A DNA stretch of 64,000 nt from Actinostola sp. cb2023. Its lineage: Eukaryota; Cnidaria; Anthozoa; Actiniaria; Actinostolidae. The stretch spans positions 1-64,000 of the forward strand of contig JAUJYZ010000158.1 of assembly GCA_033675265.1 (NCBI GenBank), written 5' to 3'. A program made the position numbers and the translations under genes. The notes below the pieces were generated by a model that was not told the DNA's origin, searched no databases, and was given only the letters and a program-made list of their open reading frames with translations. The first letter of the stretch is position 1, and the number at the start of each line of letters is the position of its first letter. Shown here in pieces: positions 33,302 to 44,520 of the stretch.

Positions 33302-33574
33302 GTTGAATAGTTGTGTAACAACACAAGACGATTTTTGCCACTCAGGGGAGGGGTGAGGAAATAATTAATTTACACAATTATAAAAAAATATTAAGATGTA
33401 CTGAATAAACTCTAACAATAAAGAAAAAGATTCAAATAAAGCCATATTTTCTAATTTATTTAAATAAAGATTATTTGTCTGCGAACTTTAGCTTGATGAA
33501 TATTTTAAGAAAAGAGGTTTTCGACGTAGCCCTCCCCTGTTAGTAGTAATGCCCAAGCTCTTTCAGTTTTCAAA
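33302..33574. promoter_or_regulatory. Head-to-head intergenic region, putative bidirectional promoter of IVD and UBXN8
   Basis: The two start codons face away from each other across only 273 bp, so both promoters must lie here or inside the first exons. The stretch is AT-rich with no clear TATA box. A GCCGCCAT-type motif overlaps the IVD start codon, in the minus-strand context ACATGGCGGCTC, and could be a YY1-like site. The promoter role is inferred from gene arrangement alone. Confidence 0.5.
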
Positions 33575-36500
33575 ATGGTGGGCCTCGGTTTTATCAAATG
33601 GCTTCTCCCTTTAGCCATTGGAGCCGGTATAGGGCTATTTTTTTGGTCAGGAATGAGTGTTTTAACCCTTAAGACTGTTATACTATGGATTTTGATATGT
33701 TTTGGCTTTTTAACGTTGATATTTCACGCATCTGGGTCGTCGTTGTTGGGACTGATGCGAAGAATCTTTGGTGCCGAAGGGGAGGAAACACAAAAGAGTA
33801 GGTTATCTGGCTGCTTATCTTAGTAGTTTAGCAGCTCTATATATTGTTCTGTAGATATGGATAAAATAACGATAAAATATCGTCGGTTTTTCTGTATTCT
33901 AGGTTTTATATAAGCTTATATTTTATTTTGGCCTCAAGTTTTTATAATTTCAAAGTCAATGAGTGATGAGTGATGCCACGACAATAACAGTCAACAATGA
34001 ACAGTATACATTGTACGTCTGTTTGCGTTAATATCATGATCAGAGGGCAGGCACATTGTTATAAGCCTTCTGTACACAGCTAAACACTTGAAAAAAGAGT
34101 GATAAAAATAAACACCATTAAAGAAATATGTCAAATTATTATAAATTTAGTATTAAGTTTATTTTTAAATTTGTGTGAATTGTTCATTGCAATAATTCAC
34201 TATATTGTCTCAACTCTTGTACCTAATTTCTTATGCAGGTTACAATAATGAAGAGTTAGTAAGACGAAGGCAAAAGGCATTGACGAAAAAAGCAGGGTTC
34301 ATTTGATGACAAGGTGATGAACTACAGTACATGTACTGTATATATTATTATTATGTTCAAAAATATACAGACTTCTAGAAAATATTTCATTGAAAATATG
34401 ATGAAATTTTAAAATTTGAAATTCCAAGCATATGTATTATTTATAGAACCAAAGTTACAAAGACAATGTGATGATACCAAAGCAGGAAACTGATTTACTC
34501 AAAAGACAAGCAGAATTTCAAAAGTTTCACCCACATTGGAAAGGTGAAGGACAGAGGCTTGGGGTAAGGACGTCACCTGTTTGCGATCTCAGACAAGTAC
34601 TGGTTACATACCATACAATCATGTACTGTAGTAGTCTTCCTTGCAGCCATTTTTAGTGTCGTCACGCAACGCTATCTCCCAGTGTTGTAGGGAGAGAGCT
34701 ATTGCGTGACGACACTAAAAACGGCCGAGAGGGAGACTATATACTACATGTACACATGTAAGTACATGTCCTGTTATTACTTTATCTGACGTAGCTTCTT
34801 ATACATGGATTGAAAGGGTCCATGCAAGTACAGTGGAATTCTCCTTTGGTTCTCAAAGAGTTCTAAGGGAGAATTTAGATTTTGATCAGAGATCACTTAT
34901 TAAACATGGTTTTCTATGGACCCCTTTGATTGAAAGGGTCTGCAATGACAGTGTCCTTGAAATTGAGTGGTCAAGCTACAAATTCTCCTTTGGTATTCAA
35001 AGAATCTAAGGGAGAATTTAGATTTTAATCAGACCACTTACATGAACATTGCAAAGGCAACTAATATCTCAATGCAGACACTGGTGATCCTCTGCCACCA
35101 TGTATAATTCTAGGAATAAGTATAGAGAATGATCGAAGTGCAACAGCTTTATTCAAGATGGCGACTCACATTGCCATGTGGACCCATGATGCATTGCATC
35201 TCTAATTATGTTAATATGCATAATACCACACACACCAACACCATCATCATCACCACCAACACTTGCATGTACTTGTATTACAGACACTGGTGACACCCCA
35301 GGGGGGGGTACTCAGGGGTATCAGTGAACGGGAGGTGCGAATGAGGCATTACGCAAAAACAAGACCCAAAAAAAGTCCAACGGCCCAAAATCGTAACCCC
35401 AATCGTAACTCCATTTTTTTCTCCACATAAAATTGAGAACGGTAGGATATCATTTTTATCAACCCCCCAAAAAGTCCTTGTCAAAATCTTTATATCAAAA
35501 AAAGTCCACCAAAACATTGATAACCTAAAAAAAGTCCCAAGCCGCGAATTTCAAACCCCAAAAAGGTCTTCGCACCTCCCCGTCACGGATACCCATAAGT
35601 ACCCCCCCCCCCCCCCCCTGGGGGTGACACCCACCACTCTATTCACTTCTGAAAAATAGTGATTCCATTCACTGATTCAGTTTAACCACTTCATTTATAC
35701 AATGTAGTCTTGTTGTTATTATTACAGAATACACCAGCCGAACACATTTGTACATGCGGCAAGTCACATGACAGTGATATAGACGACGTGGATGGAGATT
35801 CCTTACTGGATTACATAGAAGATTCTCAGACGGAATCTGAACCAGAACAAGAAATAGAATCTACTGCAGTAGCACATGAACATACGAACGGCAACAATAC
35901 ACTGAGACAAAGAAAGAAAGACAAAAGTAATACACATGAGCAAGACACTTTGATAAAGGTAAATAATTCTTCTTTTTTTTTTTTCATTGGAAGATTTTCT
36001 TCTTAAAATTATGTTCATGGATTATTACAGTACTTCTCTTTGGCTTGTCATACAACACTACCTAAAATGGCTGTGAAGGGGTCCAGGTTTGTTCCCCTGG
36101 GGGAGGGGGACCAGGACAAACCTACCAGTACATGTATATATAATACATGCATATAGGCACATGCACCCTTCCCAAAAGATTTCCTGAGTAAAAAAAATTC
36201 TGAGTGACCTCCCTCCCCCCACAATTATTTTCCCTGGGTACACTCCCCGAAACTCTCTAAGACAGACATCTCACTAATTCAGACAGCAAATATTGGTCGC
36301 AAGGGTGTCTGACTTAGAGAGAGTTGACTTGACTGTACTTTGCTAATCAGGGAGACTAACCTAATTTAACCTAATTTCATGCCTCCATTATTGCCAATTT
36401 CAGAAACAATCATTGTATTTGAATGAGGAGCCTGCACTTGGATCTCCAGGGGTAAGTCGTTCTAGAATGTTTGTGGAAGGATAGGCTCTAGACATTTATA

Positions 36501-37453
36501 AAGTTTTACATTTGATTTTGAACTAGACAATCACAGTGGCATTAAGATGTCCCAACGGAGAAACCAAGAAAAGACGATTCCATGTAGAATCACATGTGCA
36601 GGTACATGTAGGTCTGGAGTGCATACAATTGTTGCTACATGTACATGGATAATATCAAAATACTACATGTACAACTGTAGTTTGTATGTGAGTGTGGTGC
36701 AATAGGTACAGTGTAGTGATAATGATGGTGGTGATGATGACGATTTTGTTGATGATGATGACGATTTTGTTGATGATGATGATTGTGTTGGTGATGATGG
36801 TGATTGTGTTGGTGATGATGATGATTGTGGTGGTGATGATGATGATTGTGATGATGGTGATTGTGGTGGTGATGATGATGATTGTGTTGGTGATGATGAT
36901 GATTGTGTTGGTGATGATGGTGATTGTGGTGGTGATGATGATTGTGTTGGTGATGATGGTGATTGTGGTGGTGATGATGGTGATTGTGTTGGTGATGATG
37001 GTGATTGTGTTGGTGATGATGATGATTGTGGTGGTGATGATGATGATTGTGTTGGTGATGATGGTGATGATGGTGATTGTGTTGGTGATGATGATGATTG
37101 TGTTGGTGATGATGGTGATTGTGGTGGTGATGATGATGATGATGATTGTGTTGGTGATGATGGTGGTGTTGATGATGACTTCAAGTATTTTTTCTGAGTC
37201 TTTTTACGCTTGAAGAAACCTTACGAACTACATTACCAGTGATGACATTGTTTAAAGTGATACTAATGATTGTGTGACATTCTCTTATTCTCAGAGTTTG
37301 GTAGACTTTGCTGAATCTCTAGGATTTCCAGCAGCAGAATATAGTATTATGACAACATATCCCAGAAAACCTCTTCTTGGCGCCACACAAACACTGACAG
37401 ATGCAGGGATAACTCAAGACATCGTGCTGGTGATAGATGACAAAGAAGAATAA
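33575..37453 (+). CDS. UBXN8: UBX domain-containing protein 8 (complete, 7 exons)
   Basis: ER-membrane UBX adaptor that tethers the AAA-ATPase p97/VCP for ER-associated degradation. Exons: 33575-33797, 34239-34296, 34455-34563, 35728-35958, 36404-36451, 36527-36601, 37295-37453; the sum is 903 nt, 300 aa, against about 270 aa in human. The N-terminus holds two hydrophobic stretches (about residues 8-28 and 31-54). A charged region follows (NEELVRRRQKA, then PKQETDLLKRQAEFQKF), then an acidic Ser/Glu-rich linker in exon 4. The UBX domain fills exons 6 and 7: TITVALRCPNGETKKRRF, then SLVDFAESLGFP, then LTDAGITQDIVLVIDD. The p97-binding turn reads YPR where UBX domains usually have FPR. The exon 2/3 junction is the least certain: the frame requires the acceptor after AACCAAAG. 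The intron between the two UBX exons holds a GAT-type minisatellite. Confidence 0.88.
34645..34726. mobile_element. Small palindromic MITE in UBXN8 intron 3 (~80 bp)
   Basis: CCATTTTTAGTGTCGTCACG pairs with CGTGACGACACTAAAAACGG. Confidence 0.8.
34801..35045. mobile_element. GATCAAAATC MITE family, two adjacent copies
   Basis: Two diverged palindromes in UBXN8 intron 3, each with AATTCTCCTTTGGT and AGGGAGAATTTAGATTTTGA halves and GAAAGGGTC edges. Confidence 0.7.
35297..35622. mobile_element. hAT-like MITE with G-run termini and 8-bp TSD (326 bp)
   Basis: Begins CCCAGGGGGGGGTAC and ends with a GTAC plus C-run plus CTGGG complement. It is flanked by a perfect 8-bp duplication GGTGACAC (35289-35296 and 35623-35630). 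It sits in a UBXN8 intron. 8-bp duplications are characteristic of hAT elements; no transposase is present. Confidence 0.88.
36715..37185. repeat. GATGAT/GTGTTG minisatellite in the UBX-domain intron
   Basis: Units of 15-24 bp built from GTGATGATGGTGATTGTGTT. All multiples of three, so 173-codon ORFs arise on both strands; not coding. Confidence 0.95.
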
Positions 37454-37572
37454 AATATGACACAATTCAATTTATTCCTATCAGATTAGATTAAATGGAA
37501 AATATATGTACGAATGAAAAGGCAGGGAACAAAACAGACAGAAAATAATGCCTTATGAAAAACAATGGGGAT

Positions 37573-37685
37573 AGAGCTGCCATTGTCGAGGAGAACGAAA
37601 GCACTTATTCATAGGAAGTTATCTGCAGTGACGTAGTCGTCTCTCGAACAATGAAAATCCCGGAGAAAATAACGTGAATGATAAT
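37573..37685. repeat. Dispersed repeat copy 2 (GAGCTGCCATTGTCGAGG)
   Basis: Direct-orientation copy of 29838-29953, just 3' of the UBXN8 stop codon; may lie in its 3' UTR. Confidence 0.85.
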
Positions 37686-38183
37686 AATTTATTGTTCTCA
37701 AGCATGTGTTTTGTTAAAGTTGCTGTTATACACATTTCTGCCCAAAACATACAAAGTTCTTCGAACAAGAGGAGTTTAATAGTTGTAATAACATTTTTAA
37801 AAAGAGGACTTATGTATTATTCAATTTCAATAATTCAGTTACAGTTCTAAGCAATCTATAAGATAAGGTTCATTTCAGGTATCTATGTATGAATAATAAT
37901 ATTGTAAACGAGAGCTAATAATATTATACACTGTAAATTATGTTATACATTTCTTTATAGAGGTCTTGTACAAAAGTTTACTGACAGTCTGCCTTATTGT
38001 ATTAATTCTATTCACAGGGAATACCAACTAAGAAGGTATGAAACTCCGAACAGAAGTTATTTACACTTCCGGTTGACATCGCCGTCGTAGATTTTGCAAG
38101 GTTTAAACTCCCTAATATTACGCAGGCTACAGCTTCACCTGTCGTGATGTACACATAAAAGTTATTGTGTATTCAATCGGCTT

Positions 38184-41100
38184 CTAAAGAACATCTTTAA
38201 TAATTAGTTTGTCCAGATTCTTGATGAGCCTTGCAGTATTATGTCCAGGAATGGGGTCAGGTTTTCTTATCTCATAACGGACTCCATCCTTCCAGACAGC
38301 CACTGGGACAATGCATTTATGAACAGTTCTTAGTTGTCCTTGGCAGTCTTCAATATCTAAACTAGTATCATCAACCCTTAAAATTGTGACATCGGCCATA
38401 CGATTAGGACTTAAAGAGCCAATTTTATCTTGCCAAGCGATAGCCAATGCTGGTGCCATGGTTACAGCCTTGATGACATCATACAGTGGCATTCCAATGT
38501 GCAATAATTTTGTCATGGTCATCGGTAAGTCGTAAGCTGGCCCTGGCACATTTTCGTTGTGCAAGTCTGTACTAATGGTGTCTGGCCAGAAGTGGTCTTT
38601 GGCACAGAGCTCTGCTACCGTCCAGGAAAATGACCCATACCCATGTCCTACATCAAAAAGGACCCCACCATTGCGAGCCTTGTGGACAGATGGGTGGATG
38701 GTTTTCTTTTCTGGGTTAATGATGCTTCTGGGATGGGCGTGGAAGGCATGAGTGAATATATCACCCTTGCACAGACTTCCTGGGCAGGACATGTCTTCAT
38801 AGTCTAAATCATGAAATGTTTCAATAAATTAATATAAATAATGTAATAAGTACTATATACAATATGAGCGGCCGATCTGTATGGGATTTACTTTTAAATC
38901 CCATACAGATTGGACGCGAATATTGTAATATTACTTATCGAATCCAACGATGTATATTTAGTGGATGTTTTACTATAATTTGGATGATAGGAAACAGTTT
39001 GGCCGAGAAAATCCAAGTTAAAGTTGAATGCAAATGAGGACGAATCTCTTGCCGATCTACAAATGTCTGCTACGCTTATGATTTCCATTGTATTTCCCTC
39101 ATTAATTATTCATGAATTCGATAACATTATATACTCTATGTACAAGTAGTGATAGCAGTAAAGTGTTCCATTCTGAAATTGTACATGAGAAGAAAGGAAA
39201 TCTTGCCATGTTCAATGTCAGACTGACTGAAACACAAGTAGTTTCCTTTGTTACCTTCACCAACATTTATTGGAATTGTTGAATGACCATAATGAATCAT
39301 CAAAGGCACACCAGCATTAGATGAAGCAGCAAGGGCTCTCCTAATAATGTCAAGCAAAATAAACATTTCCATAATAGTCAAACTTTGCTTTATATTATTA
39401 CAGTGTGACCCTCAAAACTGACCACCTGTAATGTATATGCATACAATGTACTTCTGTCACCATTATTAGCCAATCAGCTGCCATGATGAGACATTAGATA
39501 TTGTTTTAGGTTGAGAGAGAAGTATGCTGTGAATACATTAAGGTTGTCACTGAGTTTGTAGCATAGAGTTGTTTTTGTATGAGTGGAAATCGAAGACATC
39601 TATTCAACCAATCACAGCTCACAAAATCATTGCTCAACCAATCAGTTTGCTTGGACACAACACAGTCACTGCACGGTACCGTCACCGCACTGCATGAACC
39701 ATACCGTAACTTCCCACTCATACGAAAATGACTCTATAAAGTTTCACTGCACCTGAATGCCTCTTGTTCATTTTTTCCATCATTTGTAACAAAAGATGTC
39801 ACTCTTATCTTGACTCCAACTGCAATGTCATTGTTGTCTTTGATACACTTGGCACACAAGTCAGCATCTACTTGGTTGAGAGAGTCACATTCACCCCCCT
39901 TATAACCTGAAACAGTTGCAAACAAAATATTATAGTGTGATCTCTGATCAAAATCAAAATTCTCCTTTGTTCTTTGTGAATTCTGGAGGAGAATTTGGAT
40001 TCTGATCACAAATCACAAATCAACAGTGTGATCTCTGCTCAAAATCAAAATTCTCCTTTGTTCTCATTGAATTCTGGAGGAGAATTTGGATTCTGATCAC
40101 AAATCACTTATACTGCTCATGCACAAACCCCATATATTTCAATACCCAAAAGTAACCACAGGCAAAATCTTAAGACCCCCTAAAAAAAATATTCCTGCAT
40201 GCCAAAAGTAGACCCCATATTACCCATGATCCGAAACCACAGACCCAAACCATTATATCCAAATGTCACTACTCCATCCCCCACACCCATCCCCCCAAAA
40301 TTCCTAAATATTATTAAACATTTCAACCCCCCCCCCCCCCCCCCCTCCCCCCCAATTGAATCTTGAGCTCCCTGTCACACTTCAAACCCCAAATACCTCA
40401 CCCCAACGCCCTTGGGATAACCCCAAATATCCCATCCTAACCCCCTTTAGATAACCCCAAATACCCACCCCAACCCCCTTGGGATAACCCCAAATACCCC
40501 ACCCCAACCCCCTTGGGATAACCCCAAATACCATACCACACCCCAACTCCCTTGGGATAACCCCAAATACCCCAGCCCAACCCCCTTGCCGGATAGATAG
40601 ATATTTGGGATAACCTCAAATACCCCACCCCAACCCCCTTGGGATAAGGGGTGCAGTATACAAAAAGGACACGTTGGCCACACCATTTTAGTACCTTCCC
40701 CAGCACATCCTGCAGCACTGAGTCCATGTGAAGCAATGTGTACAAAGGCCAACACCCTTGTCTTGCTTCTTTCACAGATGTACTTGCGCAGACCTTGGAA
40801 TGTATGTGCACCTAGATGAAATATAATCAATTCAAATTATTTGATCAGTTTATATACCATTTATTAGCATGCTTTATCGTAAAGCAGTTTGACCTTCCAT
40901 AGCTTTCAAGCTTTCCCCACCCCTTCTGGGCAAAGATCTCCTGTCCACACCCCTCTTAAAAATATGTGCATGTAAGTCACCTGAAGGGTTGTCGATTGGT
41001 CCCCGCAAAAAGTAAGTCTCGCAAAATTTCGGTAAAATTTCTCGGGTCTCAAAGTCTCGGGTTTTTTTTCAAAAAAAGCCATCTTAGAGTCTTGAATTTT

Positions 41101-41507
41101 GAAAACAAAGGAAATGCCTTGTCTCGCAAAGTCTCACATTGACCATTCGATACCCCCACCTGATGTCCATGCATGTGTCATAATATTATTACCATTAGCT
41201 GCATGAACGTACCTGCACTCCCTGCGTCCACTACAGTGGTGACCCCCCTGGCCAGACAGGTATTGTCTGGGTTGACACCAAGCGGTGTAGCATACTCATA
41301 TAAATGGGCATGCAAGTCAATCAAACCAGGCGTTACCAGACATCCACTTGCATCAAAGACTTCTTTAGGTTTGACATTGGCAGAGATATCTCCAACTCTT
41401 ACTACCTTTCCATCCTGAATTATTACATTTGTAATCTTATCAACGTTATTTGCAGGATCTATGACTCTACCGTTTTGGATGACTAGGTCTGGATATGTGA
41501 ATGACAT
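38184..41507 (-). CDS. Amidohydrolase-superfamily deacetylase (cog3964 type), complete, 5 exons
   Basis: Predicted metal-dependent hydrolase; bacterial relatives in this group (Atu3266, Oant_2987, EF_0837) act on N-acetylated or O-acetylated small molecules. Exons: 41507-41213, 40811-40695, 39906-39753, 39340-39255, 38803-38184; the sum is 1272 nt, 423 aa, matching the family length. Metal ligands of the barrel are visible: His66 and His68 in LIDLHAHLYE, Lys170 in VGVKIRV (the carboxylated lysine position), His205 in LMIHYGHS, His236/His239 in FTHAFHAH, and Asp297 in STDLHNEN. The composite N- and C-terminal beta domain is also present (LVIQNGRVIDPANN at the start, MADVTILRVDD near the end). 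The start ATG follows an in-frame TGA 9 bases upstream. An AG acceptor at 41551-41550 suggests a 5' UTR intron. The true substrate is unknown. Confidence 0.92.
38868..39060. mobile_element. Palindromic element, ATCCAACGATG family, copy 2
   Basis: CGATCTGTATGGGATTTA and complement at the left edge, then ATCGAATCCAACGATGTATA and TTTACTATAATTTGGATGAT as in 17247-17440. In a deacetylase intron. Confidence 0.7.
39563..39737. mobile_element. MITE, TATAGAGTCG family, complete copy
   Basis: Ends ATAGAGTTGTTTTTGTATG and CATACGAAAATGACTCTAT; the interior CAACCAATCACAG module is repeated twice. It abuts deacetylase exon 3. Confidence 0.83.
39937..40112. mobile_element. GATCAAAATC MITE family, tandem pair
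   Basis: Two copies 86 bp apart, each GTGATCTCTGATCAAAATC-like then GGAGGAGAATTTGGATTCTG. Strong tandem similarity suggests local duplication. Confidence 0.78.
40320..40650. repeat. C-run plus CCCCAACCCCCTTGGGATAA minisatellite
   Basis: Units of about 33 bp (CCCCAAATACCCCACCCC, CTTGGGATAA), seven or so copies after an 18-base C-run. It lies in the deacetylase intron directly beside exon 2; ORFs over it are artefacts. Confidence 0.88.
40987..41158. mobile_element. GTCTCG-rich repeat, copy 2
   Basis: Same family and orientation as 19278-19500. Begins GGTTGTCGATTGGTC and ends GACCATTCGATACCCC. Confidence 0.65.
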
Positions 41508-41750
41508 CAGAATTCACGTGGTTAAATCGTGTGATTAATGGAGCTCGATCTGGAAACAAAGTGAATAGAAATTATGTCTGAATGGTTTTAATAGACCTCT
41601 TTAGCTTCGTATGTAAATTGCCCATTTGAAACCATGTGATGTAATCGCTTAAAGAGGTCTAATTGCTTGATTTCATTAGACGTTATTTCCGGTCTCGTGA
41701 GGAATTTTCATCAGCTGAATAAGCCAAGTCAGAGTTTAAGGATTACCGTG

Positions 41751-42440
41751 ATTCCTGGAACCGAATCGGGATAAAATGTGTCCGAAGTGACTTTTTCTCC
41801 CATGTCTCTTGTATTTTTGCCGAGTTTTCTAGGAGCAATTTTCATCTCTTAGAATACGATTTTTGCCGAGAAAATACTCCAAGGTATGCATAAAGGTCTT
41901 CTTAATTCAACCTCATGTGTGATTTGTTAATCAAATTCTATTTTACGATAAAAATGCCCTTCGTTATACACGTAGTCGGGACGTAGTGAAGCCGTGAGAA
42001 CTATGGCCAATCTACGGCCCCAAAACACAACTTTTTGATACTTTTTTGAGACAACTAATAGCACAAAGTGATAAACAACTCATAATCTTTATTATTTTCT
42101 GGAAAAAATGCCAAGAATCGACACAAAGACATGATTTAAAAGCGAAATCCAAACGTTGTGAAACTGACGATCGTTCAGTTGACACAGGAAGCCCAATCCG
42201 CTTCGAGGGTAAGCTTGTGGGCGATTTTAAACTACGTTTTTCAGTGGATTATCGTATTCAAATGAACATATAAGCGCTGTTAGAGTTACCTTGCAGTTGT
42301 ATGTGACTAGTAAACAGGGAAAATACTTTATTAGTACAGAAAAAGTAGTGTAAAATGCTCCTAGAAAACTCGGCAAAAATACAAGAGACGGGAGAAAAAG
42401 TCACTTCGGGCACATTTTATCCCGATTCGGTTCCAGGAAT
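41751..42440. mobile_element. Inner palindromic element A (690 bp)
   Basis: ATTCCTGGAACCGAATCGGG and the exact complement at the right end. About 95-bp arms include TGTATTTTTGCCGAGTTTTC. The core has no recognisable ORF. Confidence 0.85.
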
Positions 42441-42473
42441 CCGTAGTTACTAAAACCCGGAACCAGCCACAAC

Positions 42474-42764
42474 CACAGGTAGCCCAAGCTATTAATGAGA
42501 GGCTTGTATCGAGCTATATATAAGAGTTTGTATGGGACCTTAGGCTCTGGTCCACTTAGTAGTAGGAGGAGAGCTCGGCTAAAAATCGCGGGATTTCCCT
42601 GAAATCGCTACCAGAGATCAATAAGGACACAAACAACACTACTGGAAGGTTAGAGTTTATTTGCCCTATTATTTACGGAATTATCGACCAGAGCCTAAGG
42701 TCCCATACAAACTCTTATATATAGCTCGATACAAGCCTCTCATTAATAGCTTGGGCTACCTGTG
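42474..42764. mobile_element. Inner palindromic element B with 7-8 bp TSD (291 bp)
   Basis: CACAGGTAGCCCAAGCTATT and complement, with 80-bp near-perfect arms. CCACAAC occurs at 42467-42473 and 42765-42771. The opposite arm of the outer element keeps the unfilled site. Confidence 0.88.
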
Positions 42765-43893
42765 CCACAACGACCCACAACGACCCACAACGATCCACAA
42801 CGATCCACAACGATCCAAAACGACCCACCAGTGATACCAAATATTATTAAACGATACAAAATCTCAAAAGTAAACAAGACCAAAATTCCCGGCACTCGCC
42901 GAATCGCCATTTGAACTCCAGTTACCGGTTTTACAAGTAGTTTCTTTGAGATGTGCTCATTCGGCGATAAAGCCGTACTTATTCCTTATACTGAATAAAA
43001 ATACGAGATTCTGTTTAAAGAATTTCATAAAAATTATATCCACGATTTGTGCTGATCTCGGGTTCTGTCTGTGGCTAAAATGAAAACAATCAGGCGTTCC
43101 GCTACTGACATTTTGACATGTGAATGTGAGACATTTTACTGCATGAGACGACTTCGTTTATCTCTCGTGCAGTGGGAATACATGTAGTTCAGTCCGTAGT
43201 CATGGATGATCAAGGTAAGAAAACATTACGTTTTTAATGCTAATAGAGTTATTTTACTTAACCCGTGAAACAAAAATTACTTGATAAAGTGTAATAGTCC
43301 AATCAGACACACACAAAATGAAATTATTTTCGGTACCAATGATTTTAGTGATGATATAACTTAATAATGTATTTATTCTCAAGCAACAACAGGTTTACCT
43401 TGATCATGCATCCATGACTACGGACTGAACTATTCCCACATAAGGGATAAACGAAGTCGTCTCATGCAGTTCACATTCACATGTCAAATGGCGATTCGGC
43501 GAGTGCCGGGAATTTTGGTCTTGTTTACTTTTGAGATTTTGTATCGTTTAATAATATTTGGTATCACTGGTGGGTCGTTGTGGATCGTTGTGGGTCGTTG
43601 TGGATCGTTGTGGATCGTTGTGGGTCGTTGTGGGTCGTTGTGGCTGGTTCCGGGATTTAGTAACTACGTCCAGGAATCACGGTAATCCTTAAACTCTGAC
43701 TTGGCTTATTGCACCTTTTCAATAGAATGGGAGGTTTTACGTGTACATGTGACGTAGTAGTGGCCGTCATATTCGTCAAGATCTACAAAATGTTCGAGCC
43801 TAACTTTCAAAGTCTGTTAGTTTTTCTTCAAGCAACTAGATGACATTTGTTTGTTTGTTTATAAGTAACTTATATTTGACAGATATTTAGACT

Positions 43894-44121
43894 TCACCGA
43901 TCTAAAATTGAAGTTTTGAGCAAGTAAAATGACGGTTTGACGGCCACTTCGTGATAAATTGACGTCAGAAGAAGATTCCATAAAACCTCCCATACTCTCT
44001 GGTTGATAGCACATGGAAGGCAGTGTTTGCCCGTCATTTGAAGCAAATAATGAGATTCAAGGAGTTTTAACAGCTGATTGAAAGCCAGCAATTCACGAGC
44101 TGCAAGCTGTTTATACCATGT
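43894..44121 (-). other. Weak ORF/exon candidate downstream of the orphan exon
   Basis: A minus-strand frame opens after a possible acceptor (GTATAAACAG) and reads LAARELLAFNQLLKLLES onward to a TGA. It has amphipathic Leu-rich character. The phase does not join the orphan exon at 44225-44299 in its open frame, so I cannot build a gene. It may be chance or a decayed exon. Confidence 0.15.
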
Positions 44122-44224
44122 GACAAACGTAATGGCTATTAGCTTTTAAAATAAGTAAAGTAGAGTGATTTCTGAACAGAACACTATATAATGTTATATA
44201 TGATCGTTCACAATATTTCCTTAC

Positions 44225-44299
44225 CTCCTTGCCGACCTTGCCGTTTGACATCGACTAGCTCTTTACCAAATTCTCTTCGGCGGGACAGTGATCCCAGTG
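44225..44299 (-). CDS. Orphan candidate exon
   Basis: A 75-nt minus-strand segment has a strong acceptor (GTGGTTTTAG) and donor (GAGGTAAGG). One frame is open: LGSLSRRREFGKELVDVK and a few more residues. It could be an exon of an unknown gene or an upstream untranslated exon of the deacetylase gene, but its open frame does not join that gene's start codon. No protein family recognised. Confidence 0.3.
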
Positions 44300-44520
44300 C
44301 TAAAACCACAGGGACTCCGTGTCAGTCTTTTTTTTGGACTGATAGACTATTAGGCCCTGTTTACAAGGAGGGAGGGTAACCCTAGCACTAGGGTTACCCT
44401 AGTACTAGGGTTACCCTAGCTCTCGTACGTTTCTTGTATTTTTCGCGTACGTGTTTACAAGGCTGGTAGGGTTACCCTACTGCTAGGGTAACCCTAGTAC
44501 TTGGATAGGGTTACCCTACC

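Larger units (their letters stand above)
41718..43710. mobile_element. Nested palindromic transposon complex (outer element)
   Basis: Outer arms are complementary: AATAAGCCAAGTCAGAGTTT at the left against AAACTCTGACTTGGCTTATT at the right. Further in, ACCAGTGATACCAAATATTA, CAAGACCAAAATTCCCGG and CATGACTACGGACTGAAC pair with the right arm. The left arm is interrupted at 41751-42440 and 42474-42764, and by a ~200-bp insert near 42914-43110. No transposase ORF. Confidence 0.85.

Noticed and set aside
36663..37213. 173-codon ORFs on both strands (Ser/Pro-rich and Met/Val-rich)
   Set aside because: Triplet-based minisatellite between two confirmed UBX exons.
40437..40830. Gly/Tyr/Leu-rich minus-strand ORFs of 124-127 codons
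   Set aside because: Read through the 33-bp CCCC-rich minisatellite; only the exon part (40811-40695) is real, in the frame giving AHTFQGLRKYIC.
44360..44480. Telomere-like repeats (ACCCTAG, GGGTAA)
   Set aside because: The motif alternates orientation and is not TTAGGG; it belongs to the inverted termini of a transposon.
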